Source: Epiperipatus broadwayi (lineage: Eukaryota > Onychophora > Udeonychophora > Euonychophora > Peripatidae). From it: 64,000 bases of DNA. The stretch covers positions 374,001-438,000 of the forward strand of contig JAQFVV010012420.1 of assembly GCA_028023455.1 (NCBI GenBank), read 5' to 3'. How positions within the stretch are numbered: position 1 is the stretch's first letter; the number at the start of each line of letters is the position of its first letter. Positions 36,207 to 47,902 of this stretch are shown here, piece after piece. The notes under the pieces are model-generated. The model searched no databases. It was not told where the DNA came from and saw only the letters and a list, made by a program, of their open reading frames with translations. The position numbers were made by a program, and so were the translations under genes.

Positions 36207-37124
36207 AACAGTAAATATTGTTTTTCTTAATAATTTTTGTCTCTCTAGTTTTGCAATAACATGTATCTTACATCTTACAAATCGATGATCACTTCCTGTG
36301 TTAAATTTATTAAGAACATTACAATCTTGAAATATGTATTTTCGGTTAGTCAAAATATAATCCAATTCTGCTGTACCTTCATTTGGATGCTTCCATGTCC
36401 ATTTCCTTTTAACATTTTTCTCAAAAAAAGAATTCATAATATAAAGTTTTTCTTTTTCTGCAAACTCCATAAGACTATGTCCTCTCTCATTTCTATTACG
36501 ATAAACAAAATTACCTACAGCATTTTCATCTTTCATTTGTTTACCAATTCTAGCATTAAAGTCTCCCATAACAATTTTAAAATGTTGTTTACTCTGATCA
36601 AAAGCCTTTTGTACATCCATATAAAAATCTTCTATAACTTCATCACTATGAGAACTTGTTGGGGCATAAACCTGAATTATCTGCATTTGGTATCTGCTAT
36701 TAAGTTGTAAAACTAATCTTGCCACTCTGTCTGATACACCATCAATCTCCACAATGTTATTCTTCCATTTTTTATTTATAATGAATCCTACTCCACTTGT
36801 ATTTCCAATATTTGTGCCTTTATAGTAGAGTATATGTCCACTTTTTAAATCAATTGTTTCTTCACCTTTTCTTGTAACTTCACAAAGTCCAATAATGTTC
36901 TATTTAATATAAGACAGTTCTTCTTCTAACTCTTGCAATTTTCCTTCACTTGAAAGTGATCTGCAGTTGTAAGTACCTAAATAAAAAGTCGTCATCAAAT
37001 GGCAGCCTGAGTCCACAATTAGGGGATTCTTAGCACCCTCCGCCTTCGGCCACCAACCGCTGCCTTGGTTGGTGACTTTACAGCCTCCTGGGAATAAGGG
37101 CCATGATTTATTTTTGTCTGTCAT
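36195..37124 (-). pseudogene. RTE endonuclease domain (annotated in many genomes as 'craniofacial development protein 2-like')
   Basis: This is the N-terminal half of the RTE polyprotein, which nicks target DNA. The minus-strand frame starts near 37124 and shows GTYNCRSLSSEGKL. After one in-frame TAG near 36902 it continues through GLCEVTRKGE, IQVYAPTSSHSDE, VMGDFNARIG, a W.W.HP segment, ELDYIL and GSDHRFV. Known family: the GDFNA and SDH motifs are the catalytic and metal-binding signatures of exonuclease-endonuclease-phosphatase nucleases in RTE LINEs. The domain ends at the RKTIFTV segment, where the Penelope-like element has inserted. The single stop is the only lesion seen in this half. 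Confidence 0.9.
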
Positions 37125-37389
37125 GATTGTATATATTGAAAAAATATTCTTAAACTTGGAGGTAAAAAAGCAATAAACTCACCACGCTGGCTAATGCGTG
37201 TTGGTGAGCAGCCCATCCATGTTCATATACTATATGAATAATCACTTAGTAATAACAGCTGCAACGACAAGAACGTATGGAGTGGACATTAGGAATTTGC
37301 ACTGCTCGGTTCCTTTAATGCCTCCAAGAGGAATCAAAGGGTTTCCTTTCAGTTAATAGCAAACTCCTTTCTGCAGCCTCATGCAGATT

Positions 37390-38740
37390 ACTGATATATA
37401 TTCTGATCAAAATAATATTTTTTTGTCATACAATAGGACACTTCTGCTTTGACTTCTATCAACTTATGAAAAGCATTCACATAAATTCCATCTCCACAAA
37501 TGAATAAATACAATTACCAATACATCCATTCTTAATATAGTAATTAACCCCATGCATAATAATAAAAAAACCATTTATTACTAATCTCAATCACAATTAC
37601 AAATGAAAATATATTCAAAAGATTCTAAAAAAATAACATTTTAACTTAAATTCAACTCAAACAATGCATTTATGATACTCTTTATATAGGAACTTATGAT
37701 TTAGCAATTACTTTTATATGATTTATAAAAGTTTCTAATTTTTGTTTGATTCCTATGCTAAATTATATGCATATATGAACTTCCAAACTTGAAAACCATT
37801 TAATTTTATAAAATAAGGACAATAATGAATGCAATAGTTTATTATTTACAAAAAAACTGATTTTTAAAATATTTTAAAACAACTGCTAGGATTTTAAAAA
37901 CTGAATGATTTATCTGTGTTAAAAAAGACTTGTATAACTAAATTATAAATACATAGAACAACTAACTGCATATTTATACATAAAACTGAATTGCTTGTGA
38001 GATCATGTGACATTTAAGCATCAGAAGTGACAGTTGAACTGGAATCTAGAAATCATTACTTCTGGAATCCATCACTATATAAGTGCATTAACCTGAAAAA
38101 TGTATTAAACTTATGATCAAATTAATCTTTGTGGCTTATAATTTCCTATTATTTAGTTCTTATTGTTTTAGCATAGTATATAGTTTGACATATATTTATT
38201 TAGTTATATGCATTAATATTTACCAGTCCATGTGCTTTTAGCTTTTTGTCAAAACAATTGGATTATTTTATACTACTTTACAAAGTGTGAATGCTCTAAG
38301 TGTTGGGCAACATATCAAAAAGTTAAAGAAAAAAAAATTTAATGCCATTATGATACATCTTTAAAAATTGTTTAATAATTTAGAAAATACAATTATACTT
38401 CTTGAAATCAAATATAAATTTGCAGTTGACAAATTAAATCAAAATAAAGACTGAATAATAATAACTTAATTTGCTGATAAAAATTATTGTTTAAGACATG
38501 TATAAATGATTTTCCTTATGTTAAAAGTTGTTCTATAAATACTGTAGTTTGATAAATCAGAATATTATATATGTATTTTACATTATGATTGTGTGCATAT
38601 GTGAACACTTTAATTTTAAACAAATGAAAAATATTTAAAAAAATATTTTATACACTCAAATGAAAATATAAGAAAATGAAAAAAACTATTTTTTTTAAAG
38701 AAAAATAAAAAATTGATTTCCACTTATTTGACTTAGAACA
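37390..38740. other. A/T-rich DNA, nothing recognised
   Basis: Only simple-sequence runs and chance frames between the RTE and the next LINE. Confidence 0.4.
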
Positions 38741-38749
38741 AACTTGTTA

Positions 38750-40800
38750 AGCACTGTGACTTCTCCTTCCCCACCCTAAGTTTTCCCATAATCTGCTCCA
38801 TCCCATTTCTACAACATAATCTTTGTCAACTCTACAGCCTTTATATCTAAATCCCCTTATCTTTTTCCAAACCCAGCATAAAAACCAGTAATCTACTTTC
38901 TGTATAATCACTTTTTTCATATTTATTTTTCCATAACTTCATTATATGTGCCCTTTCTGTTTTCAAGGACTTACATTCAATTAACAGATGCCTAATATTT
39001 TCTATTCCTTCCTTACATAATTTACAGACTAAATCAACAATATTTTTCCATTAACATGTATATTTTCTTGTTGCTAAAGATCCTGTTTGAACCTTAAACA
39101 ATAAACTACTATTATCATATATTAACTTGCACCTAATATTCTGTTTATTTCTATATATATTTAAGCTCTTTTACTCACCTTACTAGTTCTCCATTTCTCT
39201 AACTCCCTATTCTTTATTAATAAATCTATTCTTTTATCCCATTCATTACCACTATAACACTCAACAATCCTCCTAACACAATTATCCCATCTTTTGTACA
39301 AATATACTGATATAAATTCTTTATCCAAATCTTTTGCATACTGTATTACCTTTCTCACCCATCTTGTTGCCTGCCCTTTACTCATAACCCAATTAAATAC
39401 TATTTTGGCTATTCTTTTATTATCCCTAAACTGCAATCTACCATTTTCATTTTACTTTTTGCATCTCTCATATGAAAACTTGACCATCCCATTTCTCCTT
39501 GAATTACCTCCCTTGCTGTCCATATATCTGCATCCAATGCATGTCTTCCTACTTCCCTTTGAACCTTTTCTAAGTAATTTAATATCCCATTACTAACATA
39601 TAATGCATCATTATCATATGTTAACCCTGCTACTACAACTCCTTTCCATATAATTCTAGCTACATCATATTTATTATATGAAAACACTTAATTTCTTTAT
39701 CAATCCCTTTCTTTTCTTTGCTTTATTTATCAATTTTTTCTCCCATTCATCCAAATAATTTTTCTGTATATCTATTCACCACATTTAATATCTCCCAGTA
39801 AAAATTTGACATCTTCTCTTTCCTCAGTATTAACCATCATTATATTTGATTTTTCTTTACTAAATTTAATCCCCATCTCTTTACCTACCCTTGCACATGT
39901 CCTCAACATAACTTCCATATCATCTCTTCTTTCTGCACACAAAAATGTATCATCCGCAAAAAAAAATACCTGACAAAATATATACTCCCTTACTTCCTAT
40001 TAATGGTATCTCTATTCCTCTTCCTAATCTTTCTATTGCTCTTTCCATTTCACTCAAATACAGCACAAACAAAATAGGTGACATAGGACATCCTTGCCTT
40101 AGTCCCACTCCATTTTTAACTTTAACTGATTCTATAGTCCCTAATTGATATATATAATAATTATTTTCATATAATTTCTTAATAATATCTACTAAAGCTC
40201 CATCCATTCCCAAATTTGCTAAACTTATCCATAATCTATTTATATTTACTCTATCATATGCCTTCTCTATATCTATAAAACTCATATATAACTGTTTGCC
40301 TGAATTCCTACTCATATCCATAAGTTGTGTAACTACAAATAAACTATCTCCTATATGCCTATCTAATCTAAAACCTCCTTGCATTTCCCTCACTACATTA
40401 TTCCCTTCCATCCATTTTAAAACTCTTCCTAGCCATCACATATGAGAAAACTTTATATAAAACTGATGTTACCGCTATCGGTCTATAATTATTTAACTTA
40501 ATAATCTTACTTTTGCATTACTCCAACTACTTAAGAAAACTCTATTCTGTGCCATCTTATTAAAACAGGATAATAACTTTACTTTTGCCTATATTCTAAA
40601 TTCATTACCATCTCTGCTGCCCATCCATCTAAACCTCTTGCCTTTCCACTTTTCAATTTCTTCTCTACCTCATTCAATTCATTTTCTGAAAACCTAATAT
40701 TCCTAATACTAGTTCCGATTTTCGAACTAGTAGCGCCCTTGTGGTCAGTATATGCAAAAGAAAAATCTTTTTGTTCAGTACATAAGTAAATAGTTTTTGG
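38750..40800 (-). pseudogene. Second LINE type: reverse transcriptase and zinc-finger tail, decayed
   Basis: Minus-strand frames in order: GKARGLDGW (in 40579-40809), then the palm at 39950-40411 with QGGFRLDRHIGDS, FIDIEKAYDRV and GLRQGCPMSPILF. Next comes a thumb/C-terminal segment at 39409-39687 with LEKVQREVGRHAL and IQGEMGWSSF, then 39161-39436. The tail at about 38930-39030 reads CKLCKEGIENIRHLLIEC, a C..C...H....C zinc knuckle typical of LINE C-termini. Stops and frameshifts separate the blocks, and the YADD/FADD box is not in an open frame. The family is distinct from the RTE elements. A CR1/L2-superfamily placement is a guess. Its 5' boundary is near 40800. Confidence 0.8.
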
Positions 40801-41390
40801 CATGTCCAAATGTAGGAGCCGATATTAAAACTTTACATGGGACGTTTTGTGCGGATGGTTGGAAAAAATAAACAGAAACAGTAGGCGAAAATAGGTGAAA
40901 TAACGTTAGTGGTAGGTAAAAGTTAATGGAGAGGCGCAGGTAGTTTCAGATCTGTCCACATTTAATGTTTTGCTATTCAGAAAGAGTTTATTAGTTTCTA
41001 TGTTCGTAAAATAATATAAAAAAAAAAGCAAAGAGTTTGGGTTCGTGTTTTTTTTTAAAAAAAAAAGAGTTTAAGTTTGTATTTTAAATATATATAAAAA
41101 ATTAACAGTTAAAGAATAAAAAAAAATTAATAGATTTAAAAGAAAAGTTTCATTTATAATTTAAATAAAGTTAGAGAAGAGGCTGAAGATAGATGAGCTA
41201 GCATCATTCACTTTGAAGAAACGGTCAAACTGTTAACTGAAATAGAACATAATCAGGCCTAAGAAGAATTGGAGAAAAGAAAAAAAAAAGAATAATGCAG
41301 GGTGATCAGGTAGTTTTGATATTAATGAGTCAAAAGAGTCAATTACCAGCTTGAATTAAAAAAAAGTAAAGAAAGCAGGAGTATAGCTAA
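40801..41390. other. Sequence between LINE and Gypsy relic, nothing recognised
   Basis: Balanced composition at 40800-40970 grades into A-rich DNA. It could hold the leader or 5' LTR of the Gypsy element, but no TG...CA terminus matching the 3' LTR at 44443 was found. Confidence 0.35.
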
Positions 41391-41391
41391 T

Positions 41392-42680
41392 GTGGTGGAC
41401 CAAGAAGAACCAGCATGGAATGCAATTATGCGGACTTGCCCTATTATCAGTATAAAGACTGGAGATATTATTACAGAAGCATTGATTGATTTAGGAAGTC
41501 AAAGGTCATTGCTCTCTAGTAAGTTTTATGTGAAAATAAAAGAAGACCAGCCGTGTTTGTATACACTGCCAATAAAAAAAATGCAGGTGACGCTGGTCAA
41601 TAGCAAGAAAGCAAATATGAAAACAAACAGATATGGTTACAGTTGCATCTGGGTAATGTAGAGTTAGACCAAGTCTTTTTGATAATGCCTGGTCTTATAC
41701 AAGATGTTATAATTGGGACTGATTTTTTATACAGGCATAGATATGTGTTGGATTATGATAAATGTTCATTTCTTTGCCAAATAGTTTTGATGCCATTTGA
41801 AGAGCTGAAGAATTATAAGCCATTTCAGGTACAATGCATTCAGCAAGTGAGGGATATTGTGGAAATGCAAAATAAAGTGTCACAATCTATTGTAAAAGGA
41901 ATGGAAGAACAACACCCTCTAATAGAACTGTTGAGGGAGTTTTATTCAGTTTTTTCGAATAGCCCTAAGACCAATGAGGGGTATGTGCATCGCATTCAAG
42001 TTAAGGATGAAAGCCATTTCCAGAATCGTTCATACCCCATTCCATTTCAATATAAGGCTGAGGTAGATCTTCAAATGCAGCAAATGACTGAATGGGGAGT
42101 CATTGGAAAGCACACATCTCCACATATTAACCCATTGGTAGTGATAAAAAAAAAAAAAAAAAGATGGATCTGACAGGATATGTTTGGATGCTTGGAGGTT
42201 AAATGCCATTACCGTTCAAGAAAGAAATGTTCCTCCTACAATAATGGAACTTCTCTTGAAATTTCAAGGGAAATCCATTCTCTCTACATTGGACTTGACC
42301 TCCAGTTATTGGCAATCCTTTTACACCCATCTGACCGCAAATATACCAGCTTCTGCTATGAAAGGTATACGTATGTGTTTAAGAGTATGTATTTTGGATT
42401 AATCAATAGTGGTTCAGGACTTCTAAAGTGTTTGGATCAAGTATTATCAGACAAAATCAAGAACTTGATTGTAATGTATATGGATGACATAGTCATCGCA
42501 TCTAAAAATATGGAAGAACATATGAAACACTTGAAAATGTTCTTAATGGAGTGTTACCAGAAAAACATTACAATCAATTTACAAAAAAAGTTGCCTGGTC
42601 CAGGAGGAGGTTGCATTTTTAGGCTTCTTAACATGAAAAGACTTGCCATATTATACTCCAAGGCTGCCATCTGTTCTTAA
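41392..42680 (+). pseudogene. Ty3/Gypsy retrotransposon protease and reverse transcriptase, frameshifted
   Basis: Successive plus-strand frames encode a retropepsin-like protease with ALIDLGSQRSLLS (normally a D-T/S-G triad, so the central residue is altered) and IIGTDFL. The reverse transcriptase follows, with YPIPFQYKAEV, GVIGKHTSPHINPLVVI, ICLDAWRLN, STLDLTSSYWQ and the catalytic box YMDDIVIAS at about 42478-42505. Breaks lie between 41640 and 41660, at an A-run of about 18 at 42148-42165, and around 42330. The A-run slip could be biological decay or a sequencing error. RNase H and integrase are not recognisable downstream. A 3' LTR in the same orientation starts at 44443. Confidence 0.88.
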
Positions 42681-43704
42681 TTTAAATAATAAATAGATGC
42701 CAGTTCTATTAAATCTTATTCAGTATTGTCCTATTCATATTCACAAATAACTTCAGGCTTATGGACTTCATCAATAAGGACTTTTTTGATTTGGATCTAT
42801 TAGAATAAAGACAATTTTCTCCAAAAAAAACAATGTGCAATTTGGTGATATTTGATGTTTTGTTGGATTGATTAATTTGAATGAGTGTTAAAAAAAAAGG
42901 TAGTTTGGTTGTTTATTTTTAAAGAAAGGAGTTTAATGACCTAAGGAAAATTTTAAACACCCAACTAGCTTATTACAATGAAAAAAGTTTGTTGCTATGG
43001 ATCTCTAACACATGAGAGTCCAAATGATAGACAGGTGATTCATTAGGCTATTAATGTTTACTGAGTGTATTATTTTAATTATAAGTCAAGCTTTATGATT
43101 GTTGTGTAATGGTCAATGATGGTTTAGTGAGAATCAACTGTGAAATATTACAAGAAGCAAAAAAACTTAATACGCAAATTTTGCAAAATATAAAAAATCA
43201 AAATTTATTTATCAATAATCTTCTTCAGTAATTTTGATAATCATTATCCAGAAATTTGCATTTCTATCGTTATATATAGAGCACATAAAAATAACTAAAG
43301 AATTCATAAGAAAAAGAATGAATAACTATATTTACATTAGAGCAATAACTCACTCTATATACTCTATTTCAAAGACGTCTATTGTAAATTTAGGTAATCA
43401 ATGGATACTACATAGTTCTGGAATGCAGTAAACAATGCAGATATTGAAAAATAAATAGGAAAAGTAATGTGAAGCTTTGTTTAATAATTATTATTTTTGA
43501 ATAAACTTAAATTTAAATTTAAAGAATATTACTTTTGGATTTCTGTCAATTAAATAAGCCTTTTTTTTTTCAACAGAAAAAATTTTGATTTAAATAAATG
43601 AAGTAAATTATTGATTGTAAATGATTAAATAATATTAATTGTAACATTATTGATGAGCTTAAGAATTATTAGAAACCCTCTTGAATAACAATTAAAAATA
43701 AATT

Positions 43705-43977
43705 TTATTAAAACAGGCAAAACTCTCCATATAGTAGTGCCACTAAGTGCAAGCCAGAGTAATCAATGGATATCAGAAGGCTTATGCATAAAATCCTTAT
43801 CTAGTGCCTACTCATCCAATATCCCCATAATAGTTTCTAGCTTGTGGCTTTCATCAGTGAGGATCTGAGAGCAGATGTCAGATAAGGATTTTATGCACAA
43901 GCCTTCTGGCATCCACTGATTACTCTGCCTTGCACTGAGTGGCATTACTATAGGGAGAGTTTTGCCTGTTTTAATAA
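43705..43977. repeat. 98-bp inverted repeat (hairpin element) with a ribozyme-like loop
   Basis: Arms 43705-43802 and 43880-43977 are about 90% complementary. Outer ends are TTATTAAAACAGGCAAAACT and its complement; inner ends are GCATAAAATCCTTATCT and its complement. The 77-nt loop contains the hammerhead-like junction at 43807-43862. A stripped-down relative with the same outer sequence (AAACTCTCCAT, AAGTGCAAG, TAATCAATGG) lies at 59088-59190, and both share downstream GATGATnATGTGATGTTT. The minus frame 43808-43990 is a by-product. Confidence 0.85.
43807..43862 (-). ncRNA. Hammerhead-like three-way junction in the hairpin loop
   Basis: On the minus strand: CCTCA (43858-43862), CTGATGA (43851-43857), AAGC-CACAA-GCTA (43838-43850), GAAA (43834-43837), stem III CTATTAT-GGGG-ATATTGG (43816-43833), A (43815), TGAG-TA-GG (43807-43814). 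Stem I pairs CCTCA with TGAG/GG. Stem II has three pairs with an A/A mismatch at its base. Stem III has six of seven pairs. CTGATGA and GAAA sit exactly where a hammerhead has them. The U that should pair with the base after GAA (position 16.1) is missing, so it is probably inactive or diverged. Confidence 0.5.
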
Positions 43978-44442
43978 CAGTTATGAGCAAGCATAAAAAC
44001 TGATGATCATGTGATGTTTAGCGGTTTGAAAATAAATTTTGTCTCACTGCTTTTAGAAGGAATCCCGAGCATTTATTTTGCAAAAGTAGTATCATAATAT
44101 TAATTTTTATTAGACATTAGATTAGAGATTATCTAATAATGAATAATACTCCTGTAATATAATTTTTACTATGACTAAAGAAGTGAAAAAAATGTGATCC
44201 CCAAGATGTACACATAACTTTACCATTCTTCTGTATATATATAGATAGAAAATTAACTACTGTTTAATTTATAAGTGTCAAACTTGCTGACCTCACAACT
44301 TTGACACAAAAACCACTTAATGGAACTAAATTAATAATTTTTATCAGTCATACATTAGACTAGAGATTTGTAATTTACACAACACAACTCTCACACAAGG
44401 TAAGGACTAGTTTTTATCCACTTTTAATATCTTGAGGAGGGA

Positions 44443-45065
44443 TGTAATCATATACAAATGACCAAAGACATGTGAAAAAGATATATGATCTGTCTTATCT
44501 GACCTTGCCTTCAGAAGTGGACTAGTCCAGATTCCTTTCTTATCTAATAAGATTGAGCACTTATTGCTGCTAACCATTCTGTAAACATGTGGATAACCAA
44601 TGTATAAACATGGCCAAAGGATAAAACATAAGTATTGCAGTAAACAAGTGTATAAAATCCTACTATTGGTTAGTACGGGCCAATAGGCAATGATGCTCTC
44701 TGAATCCGACTGCTGTCAGTAAGGTAGAGGATCTGGCAATAAATAGTCAGCCTTTTTGGAGGCAAGTGAGAGAGAGAGCATCTGTCTAACCTGAATGATT
44801 GAACGTGCTCTCAATTGAAACCACTTTCAATAGCGAAGGTGTTTCTACATTCGACTCGAGGCAAGCTATCCAGTACAGCCAGAAGAGTCTTGACTAGCAT
44901 TCACGAGACAAGTTAATATATACAGCTGGAGGTGAGTTCAGTCATTCAGGCATGACCAGCTCATTATTGACTAAGTTATATGTAAAATTGTATTTATTAA
45001 TTGTATAATATGTATATACATTTGTTCTAATAATAAATTATACATATTAACTTCAAGTGTTCACA
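44443..45065 (+). mobile_element. 3' LTR of the Gypsy element
   Basis: Starts TGTAATCATATAC directly after a polypurine tract GAGGAGGGA and probably ends GTGTTCACA at 45065. It contains TATAAAATCC (44651-44660) and AATAAAT (44738-44744), in the order expected of a promoter and polyadenylation signal in U3-R. Orientation agrees with the pol relic at 41392-42680. The right boundary is an estimate. A GGTCT...AGACC hairpin follows at about 45088-45117. Confidence 0.65.
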
Positions 45066-45196
45066 GTTTTTTGATATCATTGTTCGGTTTGGTCTAAAAT
45101 CTGCAATTCAGACCAAACACAACATGATCAATTAAACTGTAGTAATTTTTTTATCTATATTTATTGAAGAATGATAAATATATGTGTAAGAGATTG

Positions 45197-45262
45197 AATT
45201 TTAGGCCAACTGATAAGTGCTGGTTCAGTACAAAATGTATATCTTAGGGATCATATATCTTT
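45197..45262 (+). ncRNA. Decayed hammerhead copy of the 11.7/29.9-kb family
   Basis: Reads GGCCAA, then CTGATAA (45210-45216; core G changed to A). Stem II GTGCT-GGTTC-AGTAC follows (45217-45231), then AAAA in place of GAAA (45232-45235), a TGTATATC block and TTAGG-GATCAT. Two essential core bases are mutated, so it cannot be active. Stem II still pairs, with G-C at the basal position where the 11.7-kb copy has A-T. Confidence 0.7.
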
Positions 45263-46524
45263 TTCATGTGCCTTTGGTTATATATTTTATGATTACATTC
45301 CTTCACAAAGTGTTAAAAGGAATAGAATCCAATCCCTACCTTCTATGAGTGATGTAGTGAAAATTACACTAAAGAAATATTATTAATACCATGATAAGTT
45401 TTGGAATTATTAAAGTGTTTACATATGAAACAAAAATTTATCGAATGTGTGGATATTATTAATTTTGAATTTAGTGTATGAATAATTTTTAATTAAAAGC
45501 ATGTGTTTGTATTATACTTATAGATATAAGTTGGGATAAAATATTAAGTTTGTAATTATGCTTTCAGATTTTGGTCCAATAAATTTCTAAAAATGCAGCT
45601 TAGAAGTTTAACAATAATTAATAATGGTTGCAAACAACCTATAACCCATTTAAAAATATAAACAGCAATGTTATATAATTTAAAAGTAACATAAAACAAT
45701 GCATATTGTGAAAATATATGGTCAATATTAAAAACAAATATGTTTAAAAAGAAATCAAAGAGCAATAAACAACTTTGATACTTTAGTTTTCTGACAATTA
45801 GACCAGATCAAGTGTGCATTTCCTCACCACTCATCACTGAAAGGGATATACTTTTAATAGGTTAAAGTAAGATAAAACAACAACTATCTTTTCAAAATTC
45901 CCCATATGTGATATTTAAATTAAAAATGATAAAGAAGTTAGTAACTTAAAATCTCTTATCATTTAAGCACCAGTTTTATAAATGATGAATTGATATTTGA
46001 TGATAATGAGTCAAACCAAGAATCCATTTTATTAAAGAATGTAAATTTGTTAATAAATCATCCACCGTTGCTAATTCTTAAATGTACATTTGTTTTCAAA
46101 ATTTATTTTTCACAATTGAGTGATTATATCAAGTGAGTGTAATGTTAAAATTTAGATTTTACTGAATTATTTGTCTCTAAGACCGATTCCTCTTTACTTA
46201 ATATGAGACATTTTTAATTAGATATTTTAAGCAAATGTTGATTTTTTAAAAATAAAAACAGGGTGTGGATCTGTAAAAACCTCATCTGTATTTATATTCC
46301 TGTATTCAAGAGAAAAGATGGCTCCCTGTAGTAGGAACGTTATAAAGATTCATCATGAATGTAACAAAACAAAAAAGCAAGTAGACCATTAATTTTTTTT
46401 TATTTTTTAAAACTTGCAACAAATATAAAATATCAAAATTAGATCAAATTTAAGCTTCCATTTGTTATTAAAAATTGAGTATAAATTTAAATGATAAAAA
46501 TTAAATTTCTATTCATATATATAT
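45263..46524. other. A/T-rich DNA, nothing recognised
   Basis: No coding or structural signal. The minus frame at 45556-45765 is low complexity. Confidence 0.4.
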
Positions 46525-47902
46525 TGTAACGTTTCTCGTTTTGCTTGGCCCCTATACGCCTCAAATTTATATTTGAGCGTGAGTTGATCAAGCTGTATCA
46601 AAAGAAAAAAGAAGTTGTAATTCTATTCTAAAAACACAGCTATTTTTCCTGATCAACTTCAGCCTATTAATTGTTACGAATTGTGCTATTGACAAAATCA
46701 ACTTTTAATTTTATTTACTATGGGCGCCAGAATTCCTAAGAATCCGCTGAAATATGTCGCCAGCACCTCTCGCAAGTTGTAAAACAAAAAAAAATAAAAA
46801 GATTTTTATTATATTTTTTTTTTAAGGGGCGGTAATTCTACCGTAATGAGAATTAATGATTTTTACGATTATTAGTCCTGGGCGTATTGAAACATATTGA
46901 CAAAGGTAACTTACGTTTAAATCTTATTACACTAAAAATAAATTTAATAATAAAAAATAATAACTATTATTAATAACGCACAAATGAGAATTGATATTAG
47001 AAATATTTTTAATTTTGACAAACTAAAATACTTCATGTTAAGTAGCTAATTAATACCTTGGAGAGAACACATTTAATTCAGGTGGGAAATATCCAGAAAA
47101 TATAAATATCAGTTAAAATAAACAAAAAGTTCTTGGTTAAATAAGAGTCTCTCATATAGAAAAATTAAAGTCACTATCGGGATTCTTTTATAAGTATATT
47201 TTTACGAGTAGTTTTAAATAGTTAACTTTGTCACAATCAGGATAATTATTCTTACCGGTAAGTTTCATGAATTCAGTAGTAGATAACTATGCATAGTTTT
47301 TTGGTTATAATGAGCTCGGCCTTTTGGTTATTGCTTGATCTTGTGGTCCATTTCCCCAGTCGATCACGAAGGCTTTTCCTGGTGTACATCATTAGGTCCG
47401 ATGTCTTCAGGAGCTCCGGTTCACTGCGACATGCCGAATTCCTTCAGCGAAGAGCGATCTTGGATATATTAATGTTATCCAAGACCAACTAGAGAAACAA
47501 AACGAACAAGACGTTCCTTCAACCGGATCCCTCTTTTTATATCCAGTTTTCAGGACTTCTGCGCATGCTAGTACCATGCCTTTTTAATCTTATCCAGTCT
47601 TTATAAATTTTATGTAATAAAGTCTTTATTTTCTTCAAGTTTTCGGCCATCTTTAATTAATTTGAGTATTTCTACTTTCAGCTTATCTTTTTTTACTTAC
47701 TTTTGGAATTCTTTTATTCTCTCCAATTACTGTTATTACTAATCACATAAAAAAATACCGAAAGAATAATTTAACTTTCATTGTACGTTTTTTTTTTTTA
47801 AAAAAAAAATTACTCAACAAAATTTTAAATCCACTTTTATCTTTTAGTTTTTTTTTTTACCCAATGCCAATATATTTGTAACGTATATAAATAAACGTTA
47901 CA
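46525..47902 (-). mobile_element. Solo LTR (1.38 kb) inserted in an (AT)n tract
   Basis: Ends are TGTAACG at 46525 and CGTTACA at 47902, a 7-bp inverted repeat with the TG...CA boundaries of LTRs. Both flanks are ATATATAT, consistent with insertion into, and a short duplication of, an AT tract. A TATAAAAAG box lies on the minus strand at about 47533-47542, followed downstream by a balanced-composition leader, so the sense strand is minus. No pol sequence adjoins either end. Short plus-strand frames (47289-47492) are not genes. Confidence 0.7.

Larger units (their letters stand above)
33452..37378 (-). mobile_element. Full-length RTE/BovB-type LINE, interrupted by a Penelope-like insertion
   Basis: The element is bounded by an 11-bp target duplication TCATGCAGATT at 33441-33451 and 37379-37389. 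Its 3' end (left, minus strand) is a GATGATGATGATG tail, the short simple-repeat tail typical of RTE elements. Removing the 720-bp nested insertion and its duplicated target leaves about 3.2 kb, the usual size of a complete RTE. It encodes an apurinic-type endonuclease followed by reverse transcriptase. Both domains are recognisable but carry a stop and frameshifts, so this copy is inactive. A second, truncated copy lies at 6545-8035. Confidence 0.93.
42681..44442 (+). mobile_element. Decayed interior of the Gypsy element, with later insertions
   Basis: Lies between the reverse transcriptase relic and the polypurine tract (GAGGAGGGA, 44434-44442) that precedes the LTR. No integrase motif is readable. 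It contains the hairpin element at 43705-43977. Positions 44099-44215 are an imperfect direct copy of 44325-44492, including a degraded LTR start, so the 3' end region seems duplicated. Confidence 0.5.

Noticed and set aside
44000-44035. CTGATGA upstream of a GAAA near the hairpin element
   Set aside because: The bases between do not form a stem next to GAAA, and the related 59.2-kb sequence does not keep the CTGATGA.
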